Shown in pieces: positions 32,140-44,089 of a stretch of DNA of 64,000 nt. Positions within the stretch are counted from its first letter, which is position 1; each line of letters starts with the position of its first letter. Both the position numbers and the translations under genes were made by a program. The notes beneath the pieces are model-generated. The model did no database searches, was not told the DNA's origin, and saw only the letters and a program-made list of their open reading frames with translations. Origin of the DNA: Diadophis punctatus similis (taxonomy: Eukaryota > Chordata > Lepidosauria > Squamata > Dipsadidae); NCBI GenBank assembly GCA_023053685.1, contig JALIGW010000028.1:7538501-7602500 (forward strand). Reading direction: 5' to 3'.

Positions 32140-34177
32140 CATACATACTGTACTGGTCAGTTTGGGCACATTTTTGGTTGGTATGCCACAAGTCCAACCA
32201 TTTTTACCACAAGAAAGTTCACACTGTTTGGTGCAAGCCAGGATATCTAATCTACAAACTACCTTGCTTAGCCTATTTGCTGTTGCCTGCTTTAGACAAC
32301 AAAGAGGCTGGATTAAGTTTCTTGACACGTTCAGGACAATAAACTCTGTGATCTGCATGTAAATGTACACAATTGATGGAAAATGTAAACAGTAATTAGA
32401 GCTAGGTGCTGTACACATATTTCTTTTAGGTATTTATGTAATTGGGTATTTGAATTGTGTACCTCAGATGATGGTTTGCTGTCCCTTTGTTCTTTTTGCT
32501 TTCAGGAGTATTAATGTAGTTGTGATGCCCTTCTCTACCCCCTGACAGGTCCCAATCTGTCTCCCCCTTGTTTGTCCATGTGGTATTAAATATCAAAGGC
32601 CATGTGATAACAAGAGTATACACTGATTTCTTTGTTGTTTGGTTTGTGTTGTTTTAATCTCAGGTTGAAAAGTACAGAAAAGATTATATCTTGCATATAT
32701 AATATGGTTAAATGCCTCAAGTTTACACACAGATTGGGAAGGGGAAAAAAACAGAATTTCCATTACTCTTCCCTGATGTGTTTCCAAGCAAAACCATAGG
32801 CTAGAGAAAGAATCCAGATTAGCATAACAACAATGTGTTTCTCCCTGAAAAAACAAGGCACTACAAACCAAGCTGTCCCAGAAGACCCACTGATTCAGAT
32901 TTTGCTTCACAAGAGGAAATGTGCAGTACGATCCAGTGGAGAAGCTGTTAAGAAGGAGCAGGTGGCACGTGCAAAAGTCTCTTAGATCTGAGGCTTATTG
33001 CCAAGAAAAACTTATTTCTCCATGCCTAGCCTTGTCCACGGTCTTGGTGGGTCAGAAGAAATCTAGTTGCTCCATCTCAACTAGTTAGGGAGTTAAATGG
33101 GGTTATTTATTTTACAAGGAGTCAATCTTATAGGTTTTTTTTTTAAACTCAAGAGAGGGATCACCTGCTAGTGACATATATTTGCAGAGAATAATTTTGG
33201 TGAGGGAAGACAGGAAAAACATGGAACATTAGAAGGAAATGTGAGAATTGGATGAGTTATCATATACACCTAAAAAAAAACCCATAATGGAAATGCAATT
33301 CTGTGATAGGTTATGTTGCTGAACAGGAACGCAACTTGACAATCCCAGCAGCTTTAAATGAATTTCACATACCACCTATCCATATTGCGTTATAAAACAC
33401 CCATATTCTGGCTTTGGAATAAAGACAATAAATAGAACACAGAACCAGCCTTGTTCCAAGAGTCTCCCTTGCTATTTCAGTTCCCAGATTGTCTTGTTAA
33501 ATTAAGGAGCTTCTCTGAATTGGTGGGCCAGGAGAGATCACTCAGGAGCAATTCTGCCCAAGATCTGACCACCTGTATATTCCACTAAGCAATCAAGGAT
33601 CAGCAGAATTACCTGTGGCTTGTTACAGATAACCCAGGGGTGGGGCTCATCTGTTATATATTGGGATCATAGAAAGCAAGAAGAGGAGTTTTAAGTACCC
33701 TTAATTTTTTTGATTAACAAAAGAAGGGAGGGAGGGAAAAACCTGGGCATCAATAATTACAAGGAAGATTTTTTTTCAAGTTCACAGAAAGAAGGAAAAG
33801 GTTAAATTGCTTTCTCCTGACTGTAGAAATCCAAATTCCAAATGGACCCTCACTCACTATTGGTTAACCCTTAAACTTAAACACATATGCACAGACAGTA
33901 CACGTGTTTAATGTCATGCACAGTTAAACCCTTAGAAGGAACAGGAAATTCAGTCAATGTTGTTACCTTTTGTGTCTGGCCAGATAATGGCTGCTCAGTC
34001 ACAGCCGCACTGTAGAGCTAAAGAATAAGCATGTCACAACATGCAACTTCCCTTCAAAACCCTATGGACCCTGCATTTTCTCTCTGCCTCTCAAATGAAA
34101 AAAAGTTAGATCAGCCATTCACTGTTTTGTTTTTTAACTAGTTCCAAGCAAACCTTATGAGACCTAGATATTCTGTT
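32140..34177. other. Unannotated sequence, about 2 kb
   Basis: No exon, repeat end or RNA gene recognised. Confidence 0.45.
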
Positions 34178-34348
34178 CAGTGATGGGTTCTAAATCCCAT
34201 CGCTACCGGTTCACACGCTTGCTTGCTTGCGCAAGCGCACAATGCTTCTGCGCATGTGCAGAAGCGTCCGGGGTGGGTGGGTGGAGCCTCCCGCTGCCGC
34301 CGCTACCGGTTCGTAGAACCGGACCGGACCGGTAGCAACCCGCCGCTG
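34178..34348. mobile_element. hAT MITE, CAGTGATGGGTTC ends
   Basis: 171 bp. Left CAGTGATGGGTTCTAAA, right AGCAACCCGCCGCTG, and an exact 8-bp duplication attctgtt (34170-34177 and 34349-34356). It has 'cttctgcgcatgtgcagaag' (34246-34265), an NRF1-like palindrome, and 'gcttgcttgcgcaagcgc' before it. Confidence 0.95.
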
Positions 34349-34447
34349 ATTCTGTTGCTTGCATAGGCAAGAAACATTTGCACAAGCATATTCAGTCACG
34401 AGCAAAATTTTGTTGCAATATTCTTCCTTATAGGAAAGGGCTTAAAG

Positions 34448-34779
34448 CAGGGGTGAAATCCTCCCGGTTCGCCCGGGCCAGTCCTTCGGCGTATAGCCGA
34501 TGGAACTGGCGGTGGTCACGGCGCGGAGCTTCTCCTGCCCGCTTTCCCGGCCCGGCTGAACACAATCACCGCTTTCCCGGCCCGGCTGACCACAATCGTT
34601 TGGGTTATTTTTCCCTCTGTGCATGCGCGCGCATGCACAGAGGGAAAAATAACCCGAATGGCGGCATTCAGCTGGGCCGGGAAAGCGGGCGGGAGAAGCT
34701 CCGCACCGCGACCGCCACCAGTTCCATCGGCTATACGCCAAAGGACGGGCCAGGGCGAACCGGGAGGATTTCACCCCTG
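34448..34779. mobile_element. Foldback hAT MITE, CAGGGGTGAAATCC ends (copy 2)
   Basis: Palindrome of 332 bp centred on GCATGCGCGCGCATGC (34621-34636), with an exact 8-bp duplication gcttaaag (34440-34447 and 34780-34787). The left arm has a roughly 30-bp tandem duplication (about 34540-34597, 'cgctttcccggcccggctga' twice) absent from the right arm. ATGGCGGC is at 34658-34665. Same family as 16218-16519. Confidence 0.95.
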
Positions 34780-34787
34780 GCTTAAAG

Positions 34788-35568
34788 CTCCAACAAATGA
34801 ATTTTGCAGTTGGCATTCAGCCCACAAAAACAAGTGTTGTACCCCTCCCCAAAAATTCATTAATCTAATAGGCATTTGGAAGAGTTTTGGGACCATTATA
34901 ACAAATAATTCATTAAGGTTCGAAAGAGTTAAGAGCAAACATTCCTATGACCCAGGTTTATAAGTTTAAATGGAAGGGAATCAAAGAAAGATCAAAATTC
35001 TCAGACTCCTTCTTTTTCTAATTTGACCTTAGTGTATCTTGTCACCTATATCCTACAATGAACGTTGAAAGTTTATAACAGACTTTTCTGTTCATAACAG
35101 AAGAACTGCTATATAACGGACCTGCTCTGTGAAATTTCTTTCCAGGATATTGAATGGGCTTCCCCAGTACTAGGGGAAACGGCACACATCAGAGATACTC
35201 TGGAGAAAGAAGTCATCTTGAGTAGCTGTCAATTCCCTCCTGTTTTTTCCTACTTCTCATTAGGATCAGAACCACCATGAGATCCATTGGGGAAACTTGT
35301 TTGTTTATAGTTTAGTGTGTTATACAATCTCAGTCAGTCTGGTTTCTAAACCGCAATGAATGGTTTAGTGTACTTTCTGAACCAAGGCAATTTGATTTGT
35401 ACACTAAATAATAACATTTAAGGAAGCCATGGTTTAGTGTATTGTGTAAACAACCACTTTATGGCAGAAATCGGGCTTCATCTAGCTGAAGGACACTTCC
35501 AACCAACCAGGTAGAAGGGACAACTGGCTAAACCAAAGTCTAAAAGTAATTTTTAACACCATTTTATC
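34788..35568. other. Unannotated sequence
   Basis: Several degenerate copies of 'tggtttagtgta' lie at 35316-35440. Nothing else recognised. Confidence 0.4.
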
Positions 35569-35985
35569 CAGGGGTGGGTTCCTCTTACCTGCCTACAGGT
35601 ACGCTGCGCGCACATCATCTCATTTCGCCCGTGTGCATGCTTGCTATGCGTGCACATCCCCTCACACGGTTTTGCTTCCTGTGCATGCGCAGAAGCAAAA
35701 TCTCGCAAGGGGACGCACGCATGTGCGAGATTTTGCCAATTTTTTGCTTCTGCGCATACGCGGAAGCAAAAAATTAGCAAAATCTCACGCGCATGCGCAT
35801 CCCCTCACAACATTTTGCTTCCGTGCATGTGTAGGAAGCAAAATAGCCCAAAAATTCCAGAAAAAAGATGGCACCGCATGACGGACCGGCGAAGATGGCA
35901 CCGGAGCCATCGCACGCAAATTGCGCAATCGGCAGGTCCCTACCGGAACAGTGCACTGGACCGCACCGGTAGGAACCCACCACTG
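35569..35985. mobile_element. hAT MITE, CAGGGGTGGGTTCC ends
   Basis: Left CAGGGGTGGGTTCCTC, right AGGAACCCACCACTG, and an exact 8-bp duplication attttatc (35561-35568 and 35986-35993). The core repeats a 'ttttgcttcygcgcatgcgc' / 'gaagcaaaa' hairpin three times (about 35668-35840), each centred on an NRF1-like site. 'aagatggcaccg' occurs twice near 35868-35905. Confidence 0.95.
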
Positions 35986-36184
35986 ATTTTATCACATCAA
36001 TGCTGATTTAGTCTTTTAGCCACATTTCTGATACTTTTATCAGAATCTGCACTATAATCTGCACTATAATGACTTACTGGAAAGTTGTGAAAACCCGTTT
36101 TTTCAAACATGACCCTTAATGATGGAATGTCATCTTATATATAACCATGAGACTGTTGCTGTGCAGAATTTATTAAGAGGTTGC

Positions 36185-36556
36185 TTATTTATTTATTTTA
36201 TTTTATTTGTCCAATCTTATAGGCCGCCCAACTCCCGGGAGACTCAGGGCGGCGTACAACATAAAGATGAACAATCAATAGAAAACAACAATAGAAAAAA
36301 ATTAAAAATACATATAAAAATTAAAAACATTTCCCATCTTTCATATGCCTGCCGGAAGAGCCAGGTTTTAACGGCTTTACGAAAGGCCAGTAAGGAGGGG
36401 ATAGTCCGGATCTCCGGCGGTAGTTGGTTCTACAGAGACGGAGCCGCCACAGAGAAGGCTCTCCCCCGCGGACCCGACAACCGGCATTGCTTGGTTGACG
36501 GGACCTGGAGAAGGCCGACTCTGTGGGACCTAACCAGTCGTAGGGAGGTATGAGGT
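36185..36556 (-). pseudogene. L2-like LINE 3' end
   Basis: On the minus strand it ends 'ccgccctgagtctcccggga' then 'gttgggcggcc' and (AAATA)n. Upstream the sense strand codes for RAFSVAAPSL-like residues of the ORF2 C-terminus, mirrored at 54650-54760 and 62960-63190. The plus-strand frame here is antisense. 5'-truncated and inactive. Confidence 0.7.
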
Positions 36557-36760
36557 TAATTTGGAATTATTGTATTAGAAAGTTATTGTGAATGTTTATT
36601 GTTTTTCATTATTGTGGATTTTTGTATTATGTTGGCTACTTTGGATGTTATTTTTATATAATTACCATAGGCATTTTATTGTTTTAATTATTTTAATTTA
36701 ATTATAAGCCACTATGAGACTGTTTAGATTTGGGGGCATTCAATGAATAAATAAATGAAT
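36557..36760 (+). mobile_element. Second LINE 3' tail
   Basis: An AT-rich stretch ends 'taagccactatgagactgtt' then (AATAAATG)n, the form of an L2/CR1-type tail but from another, older subfamily. Confidence 0.5.
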
Positions 36761-38153
36761 GCCTAAGCCTAAACTCAAACCCAAACTGAAAAAAAGAAAG
36801 TTCCAGTCTTGGATTACTCTATTTATATGCTACTTTTTCTCTGATGTGTACAAGGTGGTGTATGGTCCATCCTCTCCTATTTTTGTCCCCCCTAAGAATC
36901 ATAGAGAGTGTAGTAGGTCAATGGAGCCTGTTTTTCACACAACTCCATGAACTGCAGCTAACCTATCAGTAACATATTGTATGAATACAGTCAACATTAG
37001 TTTACATTCTATGTTTTGTAGAAATTGTCAATTCAGTGACCTGCATAACTTGAATTATTATTCAAGTAATAATTTGAATTCAGATGTCCTCATCCAGCAG
37101 TTCTAACCTCATGTCTCACAGTTCAAGCTAAGCTAGGAGCATTAACCAAAGTCTTTTCTTTAAGTTCAAGGTTTGAAGATACTGATTCCTTTTCGCACTT
37201 TAATTCACAAGATCACATTTATTGCTGTTTATAATTTTAAAAAGAAAAGAAAAAGAAACATTTTTGGTCTTCCTCAATGGGTGACTTAAATGCATTTTGT
37301 CCTTGAGTAACTGTTTAGCTCAGCTTTCATTCTGAGGAGACCATTGTCCAATTATCACAACTTAACAGGGAGATTTTCCTCCCTGCAAACTCTATTGTTT
37401 CTCCTTTTTCAGAAGCCACTAATACATGCTGCAGCACAAATTTATCACATATTCTTTTTTTCTCCTCTAATCCATAGAATTCTCCTAGATAAGCAGCCAC
37501 AATTGAATTTTAGAAAAAAGGAGAGACTGTTCAATTCAGCAGCCCTCACTCCGCTTAAGAATGGACATCTCGTGAAATTGCAATAAATCAAGGTACAATT
37601 TTTTTTTGTTTTTGTTTTTTCCCCCCATTCTTAAAAATAAACAGAGCAATGAAAGTGAACCATGTCACCATTCATACATTGTAAAATAACATCTTTAATC
37701 TGCTTGGGAAAATCTTTTTCTCCCCTAACAGGAAAAAATATTAGTTGTCCCGATAACAAGCAAAACAAAATCAAGCAAAGGGCATCAAGGGACTTCCTGA
37801 AATTGAAAGGGGAAAAAAAAAGACGAACAATGTTTCATGTAGCTAGATTTTTTTTTTAAGGAAAAAAAACCCTGCAAGTACAGTGATCCTTCCAGTTTTC
37901 TCCAGGTTGCTACTGGTTTCAGGAACATGAGGAGGAAGGAACATGTAAGCTTGGAAACGGGGTGGGGAGGCAGAGTGTTTCCTTAATAACCTTGAAATAT
38001 TTTATAAGCTCCCTTTCCCCAGACATAAAAGAACATGAAACTATGATTATAAAGAAGACCCTAGTTTTGCTATTAATAATGTCACAAGGTACAGTTGCAG
38101 AACTGATATTATCTTGTCTAAGTTTCAAGAAAAGCTAAATCCATACCTCGGGT
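36761..38153. other. Unannotated sequence, nothing recognised
   Basis: AT-rich, with T and A homopolymers near 37600 and 37850. No gene recognised. Confidence 0.45.
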
Positions 38154-38434
38154 CAGTGGTGGGATTCAAATTTTTTTACTACCGGTTCTGTGGGTGTGGC
38201 TTGGCTTGGTGGGCGTGGCAGGGGGAGGATACTGCAAAATCTCCATCCCCTCCCCACTCCAGGGGAAGGATACTGCAAAATCCTCATTTCCTCCCGATCA
38301 GCTGGGACTGGGGAGGCAGAAAATAGATGGGGGCAGGGCCAGTCAGAGGTGGTATTTACCAGTTCTCCGAACTACTCAAAATTTCCGCTATCTGTTCTCC
38401 AGAACTGGTCAGAACCTGCTGAAACCCACCTCTG
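38154..38434. mobile_element. hAT MITE, CAGTGGTGGGATTC ends
   Basis: Flanks cctcgggt (38146-38153) and cctcaggt (38435-38442) match 7 of 8. Relative to 25242 it has an extra tandem copy of the 'aggatactgcaaaatc' block (38227 and 38267). Confidence 0.9.
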
Positions 38435-38442
38435 CCTCAGGT

Positions 38443-39413
38443 GGAGAGGAAGGTTGACTCCTTTTGTGGTTTTGACTGTGACCAAGAGAAAGTCTTGGCT
38501 CAGAAGTCTGCGTTATAAGGCAACTGCAACTCCGAAATGTAGGAGCTACATCTCATACTAAACAACATTTTTGTAAGAGTTGAGAGCTCTGACTGAACCC
38601 CCAAACTTTAGTTCCAAAAATCAGTGGAAATGCTATCCTGACATTTTTAGGTTGGAAAAGTCCTAAGACAGACTTAAGCACATTTTGTAAACAAGGGGAA
38701 AAAACAACAGTATCTTCACCATAAAGTCAAAAAGAAAACAATTCCCCAGAAAATTCCATGCACAAAAGTTTGTGTTATTACCCTTCTTGTGCATAAGGGA
38801 CCTTGGCCCTTGGGGGAAAAAATTGTGACTTTGACTACAAAAAGTTTATTTATCCTAGAGCAAAGTACTATAACTGTCCTAAGGTGGCCCTATGTTCTAG
38901 CTTGCAGTTTTTGAAGAACTATCAGGGAATAACTTCCTTCCATCACTTATGGAAATCATCTGGGAAATAAGTTGATGTTCTCGTCCCCTTTTAAGCCTCC
39001 AATATTTCCTCTCTCTATTCATGTCTTTGTTTACTGGAGGGGGGGAGAATCCATTTAGGAAGAAAAGATAGAAAAAACGCATAATGTATTTTGAGTGGTA
39101 ACACTCAGAACCATTTATTTGCAAGCACTTAAAGTCTGAAAGTTTTTTTGGGGGGGGGGCTAAAATGGTGTGCAGGTGCCTTGAAGATGTCCATCAACAT
39201 TTAACACTTGGACTGCAGACTGAGCAGTCTCCCGGCTTATCTCATTAAATCTTTGGCACTCTTCCAAGATGCATTGTGCTTAATCATTGAAATTATATTT
39301 TCAAATTTGTCAATTAGCATATGCAAATTTTAAATAAAAGCCATGTTCTTTTTTTAATGGGTGATGATGAGGGGAATGGCTTTCCTCTTTTTAGACCCTG
39401 TCTCTTTGCTAGT
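38443..39413. other. Unannotated sequence, nothing recognised
   Basis: A G-run near 39151-39161. No gene or repeat end recognised. Confidence 0.45.
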
Positions 39414-39421
39414 GCCTATAG

Positions 39422-39847
39422 CAGTGATGGCGAACCTATGGCACGGGTGCCACAGGTGGCACGCGGAGCCATATCTGCCGGCACGCAAGCCGTTGCCCTA
39501 GCTCAGCTCCAGTGCGCATGTGCGTGCCCGCCAGCTGATTTTTGGCTCGCGCGGAGGCTCTGGGAGGGCGATTTTGCCCTCCGGAGAGCCTCCGGGGTGG
39601 CAGGGGGGAGCGTTTTCACCCTCCCCAAGCTCCAAGAAAGCCTCTGGAGCCTGGGGAGGGCAAAAAACGGGCCTACTGGTCCCACTGGATGTCGGGAAAT
39701 GGGGGTGTGGGAGGTTCACGCACGCATGCGCAGGGGGGGTGGGGCAAGTGGGGGGCTTTGAATTATGGGTGTGGGCACGCACGCACGTGCGATAGCGCAT
39801 GCGCACACTATTTCGGCACCCGAGGAAAAAAAGGTTCACCATCACTG
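39422..39847. mobile_element. hAT MITE, CAGTGATGGCGAACC ends
   Basis: Left CAGTGATGGCGAACCTATGG, right AGGTTCACCATCACTG, and an exact 8-bp duplication gcctatag (39414-39421 and 39848-39855), TA central. It is near-identical in layout to 52489-52913 but in the opposite orientation. Confidence 0.96.
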
Positions 39848-39855
39848 GCCTATAG

Positions 39856-40595
39856 GAAAATAAGAGGTATTTAAGAAGAACCCATAATAAATTTGAGCAA
39901 AGATCCAACTAGTCCAACATTTTGTTCCCACAGTAGCAAACAGAATACCCTCTTGCTTCTGTTGATATTCTTCCTAGAATCTATGCTTAGCCTGACTAAT
40001 TCATGCTTGCCTCTCATTAATGCCATAAACACCTTAAACCCGCTGACTTTCACTAACGATAGTTGATGCATAGCAATCAATGTAATGATATGTATGGGCT
40101 TTTAATTGCCCATTGGCACCGAGGCACACTAAAGTGTGATCAGCACACTAAAATATGAAGAAAATGTTATTATTAGTGGGAGGACAGCACTTCCTGGAGG
40201 TTTTTTTCCCTTTGTTTGTTTTGCTCCATTGCCAGATTAATAAAAGCTCTGCATTTTTTTCACAAATGCAAAGATGACTTCACTGAGAATATTGTGTCTA
40301 CCTAATAAAGTTATGGTAGAAATATGCTGAAAACCTTGGACAGACCATTCTTCAAGGTTAACTGTAAAAAGCTGAACATCTGCAAACAAACAACATGAAT
40401 GTCCAGCTTGAGGGTAAAATTAACCACATCCCAATTTGGTGCCAACATTCAGTATCTTTGCACAACAATTTCAGGCCAAAGATTTTCCCCAAAGAGTTGC
40501 CTCTGAGCATCTCAGAGAGGCTAATTTAAATGCTTACAATGCTAACTTAGAGTTGTTGCCAATCCCTACTAAGCACAAATTGGAATGGTTTAGTT
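39856..40595. other. Unannotated sequence, nothing recognised
   Basis: No gene or repeat end recognised. Confidence 0.45.
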
Positions 40596-40735
40596 CAGGG
40601 ATGTCAAACTCATGGCCCGCTGACCGGATACATCACGCGCTGGCCACACACACCCCATTTTAGCGAAGGGGGGGGGAAGTCATGACACATCACATGATGA
40701 CAACATGTCGTCGCAAGTTTGACACCCACAACAGT
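40596..40735. mobile_element. Degraded hAT fragment, CAGGGATGTCAAAC end
   Basis: 'cagggatgtcaaactcatgg' on the left and 'caagtttgacaccc' on the right resemble inverted ends of another hAT family. No target duplication is found. A further half-end 'cagtggtgggactc' follows at 40733. Confidence 0.6.
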
Positions 40736-40754
40736 GGTGGGACTCATCTCCGGG

Positions 40755-42226
40755 GTGGGGGTGTGAGTCTGCCTAACGAGAAGAGGTGGACCGGTTGCTT
40801 TCGTAGTGTGGAGACAATAACTTGGTCCTTAACACCAATAAGACCAAGGTGCTTATAGTGGACTGTAGAAGGAATAGATCAAACATCCAGCCCTTGCTTA
40901 TCAATGGAGACCGAGTGGAGCAAGTGACCAGTTTTAAGTTTCTGGGTGTTATCATAAAAGAGGACCTGACCTGCAGTGGTGGGTTCCTACCAGTGCGGTC
41001 CACTCTATAGCACCGGTACCGGCCTGCTGGTGATGTCACAGTACCAGTGCAGTCAGTTGCTGGTGCCTGGGCGCCGCCATTAAATTTTTTTTATTTTTTT
41101 TTACATTTTCTCCTGCACATGCCCAGAAGCCAAGCTTCCGGCACTGCGCATATGCTGCCTTCCTACCCCACAGTGAGTCCAAGCAGGGGAGGATGGCTGA
41201 GGGAGTGCGTGAGACGCTGAAAGAACGGGCGGCAAGAGCTATCTCCATTCCCCTCCCTTCAGCAGTCTGAGAAGCCACGAACGCGCGGTGATGATCCCAG
41301 GCATTTTCGATACTGTTCTTTTAACAGTCCTCAATATTTTCATCTAAGGAATCCATGACTGAAACTAAAAATGCTGGTTGAGACTTGCTTGTCTTTTAAC
41401 TATAGCATTTTCTGCATATAAAAGGTTGCTGTGTTGCCATGGTGTAACACACACTTTGTATGCAAAGCTTTTCATGTAAGGTATAAAATAGCAAAAATAG
41501 TAGTAACATCTCTCTGAAATAACTAATATATGACCTGCAAGCCACGCCTACCCAGTCACATGGCCGGCAAGCCACACCCACAAAATAAGCCATGCCTACA
41601 GAGTGGTAGTAAAAAAATTAGGAACCCGCCCCTGCTGACCTGGGATGCTCACATTGCAGCACTGGTCAAAAGGGCCCATCAGAGATTATACTACCTGAGG
41701 CTTCTCAGGAAACAACTGAATGAAGAACTGCTGGTGACCTTCTACCGCTGCACCATAGAGATTATTTTAACTTACTGCACCTGTGTATGGTTTGCCAATT
41801 GCACAGTGGCAGGTAGGACAGCACTCCAAAGGGTTAATATCATTGCCCAGAGGATCATTGGTTGCCCTCTCCCCTCTTTGGAAGAGCTTTATAGTTCCCA
41901 CTGCCTTAAGAAAGTTCAAAACATTCTTAAAGATCCATCTCATCCTGGGCACCCTTTTTTTGAACTATTACCATCTGGCAGACGGTACAGGATAATAAAA
42001 ACAAGGGCAAATAGGCTGAAAAACAGCTTCTATCCCAGGGCAGTAACTATATTGAATTCTACTGTATAGTGCAATACTAATGCAATATCAGGTTTTCAAT
42101 TCAATTGTATAGAATGTGAAGGATTTGTGTTTGTGTTTTATTTTTATAGTTATAATGTACATTGAAGATGGCATTTAATTTCATTGTACGAGGTGCAATG
42201 ACAATAAAGCAAACTAAACTAAACTA
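40755..42226 (+). pseudogene. Rex1/CR1-type LINE reverse transcriptase 3' part, split by a hAT
   Basis: Before the insertion the plus strand reads VLNTNKTKVLIVD and FKFLGVIIKEDLT, the conserved end of the RT palm (LN..KTK...VDFR...FKFLG). After the insertion it continues RLYYLRLLRKQLNEELLVTF and then FFELLPSGRRYRIIKTR, the RT thumb and C-terminal region, and stops at 42069. The 3' end 'gtgcaatgacaataaagcaa' is followed by (ACTAA)n. The hAT at 40974-41634 interrupts one Trp codon; across it the frame is otherwise intact. The 5' part, with endonuclease and YADD, is missing (5' truncation). Clade assignment between Rex1 and CR1/L3 is by motif only. Confidence 0.85.
40974..41634. mobile_element. 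hAT MITE inside the LINE, CAGTGGTGGGTTCC ends
   Basis: Left CAGTGGTGGGTTCCTACC, right TTAGGAACCCGCCCCTG, and an exact 8-bp duplication ctgacctg (40966-40973 and 41635-41642). GCCGCCAT is at 41073-41080 with 'actgcgcatatgctgcc' near 41144. The right third contains 'caagccacacccac' words shared with 20391. 661 bp, non-coding. Confidence 0.95.
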
Positions 42227-44089
42227 AACCCCTGGTTTAGTTGTTTGCTGCTACCGCCATTAAATTCTAGGATGGAGTGATGTAGAAGGTAATTGATCAG
42301 CAGGGATCCTGTCAAGACTAGATTATAAAACAGAATGCCAATGCATATCTAAGTGACATCATCAGGCATAATACTGGCAAGTGATCTGTTTTCTGCTACC
42401 TAATAGCTCTTTTCTTTCAGTGTTCCCAAACTTGCCTAGCTCCAGAGATATTTCATTGCAACTGTCATCCACTACCAGAGGCTATACTATTGGTTGAAAT
42501 AATGGAATTATAGTCTGAAATGTCTAAGGAGTACCATTTTGAGGAAAGCTAAGATATAAACTCTTTCAAACTACATCTTTGTGTCCCACAGGGTAATTGC
42601 TATTAATCAGAATTTGTTTCTCAAAAGCCACTTTATTGGCTTTTTTGGCAGCTGAAGGACATTGTTGGCTCATGCTTAATTTGTGGTCTGCCAGCAGACA
42701 CAGATCACAATACAACTACTGGGATAAGTTTCACCTGCCTTGTTTCTGTACCTTTGGATTTTCCTATTTAAATGCAGAATCCTATATTTATCACCATTGG
42801 TGATAGCATTATTTTTTGATATAGCCCAATGTTCAATCTATCAAGATCCAACCTTGAATCCATCTTCTGAGATGTTTTGTGTCATCTGCAGATCTGAGGG
42901 GCACCCCTTCTATCTCCTGATCTAAGTCGCTTATAACATACGGTAGTAGTTTCAATCAAAGCAGATTTCTTCCCTATCCCCTGCCAAAATGCCTTCTTCT
43001 TGCCAACCATTGGCGTTAGCTCAGTCATTAGACAGAATAAGGTGAACCTTCTAGCAGCAAGTGCTGGTGGAGATGGCAACTCCCCTCACCCCCTCTTATG
43101 TTTCTTCCAATATATATAACTCTTATGTCCATAGATGTTCTTATAGACATTTTTTCCTTAAACCATGGTTAATTAAACTAGAATGGCCAGACAAGTATCC
43201 CTTCCTTTTTCTTTCATATTCATTTTCACCATAGTTAATTGTTAAGAAAACCAAATCATGATTTTTAATAATTATTAATCATTAAAAAATTCTCATCTTC
43301 CTTGTACCCTTCACTAATTCTTTTAGTCTTTCATAAGCAATCACATTATTTTCAGTTCATTCCTTTTCCATGTATATAACATGAATATCTGCTTAAAAGA
43401 AACAGATCTTTTCGTAATCAGATAATCACCAATCACCATTTTTGTTTAACCTTGGGTCTCCAAATCATCCAATAACATTTTCTATATTTTCTTTTCTCAT
43501 TCCAACGCATCCATGCATGTCACAAAGTAATTTCTTCTCCTGCATTACGTTCATTCAGAACCACCTGAATGTCATACACTTTAGCCCTAATAAAAAAATA
43601 CACTTTCCCTTGTATATATTCATCAGTTCATCAGTTCCAACCTAGAAGATTAGACTACCTTCAGCTCTGTGATATCTTTATCCTTTCGGTAACTTTCACA
43701 AAATCACAACAGATCTATTTTTGTTCATTCATTCATTTGGTAATTCATGATCTTTATCATTTATTCTTCTTACATTCTTAATTGCAATCTTCCATATGGG
43801 CCCGTAGATCTTGACTTCATTCAGCCCCCACGGCCTTGGCTAATTGAGGATTTCACATGTTTTAGTAATACAAAGCGGGTATAGAGTAGGTAGATAGCCA
43901 TCATAATTAAAACTGAAGCACACAAAAATTTCCTAATAGATTACATTTATTACATTTTGGACAATATGCCACAAAGGAAACAAAACCCAGTTTCCCAAAC
44001 ATGTTCCCATTTTTTATATTTTTCTACACAACCTATGCTCTCTAATCCAGAGACTGCTTTGCAAATAGTCTTACTGTTGCCATACAGGA
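42227..44089. other. Unannotated sequence with one old repeat
   Basis: At about 42700-42910 the phrases 'ctatcaagatccaaccttga' and 'gtgtcatctgcagatctgag' match the repeat at 31088-31220. The rest is AT-rich with no recognised feature. Confidence 0.35.
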
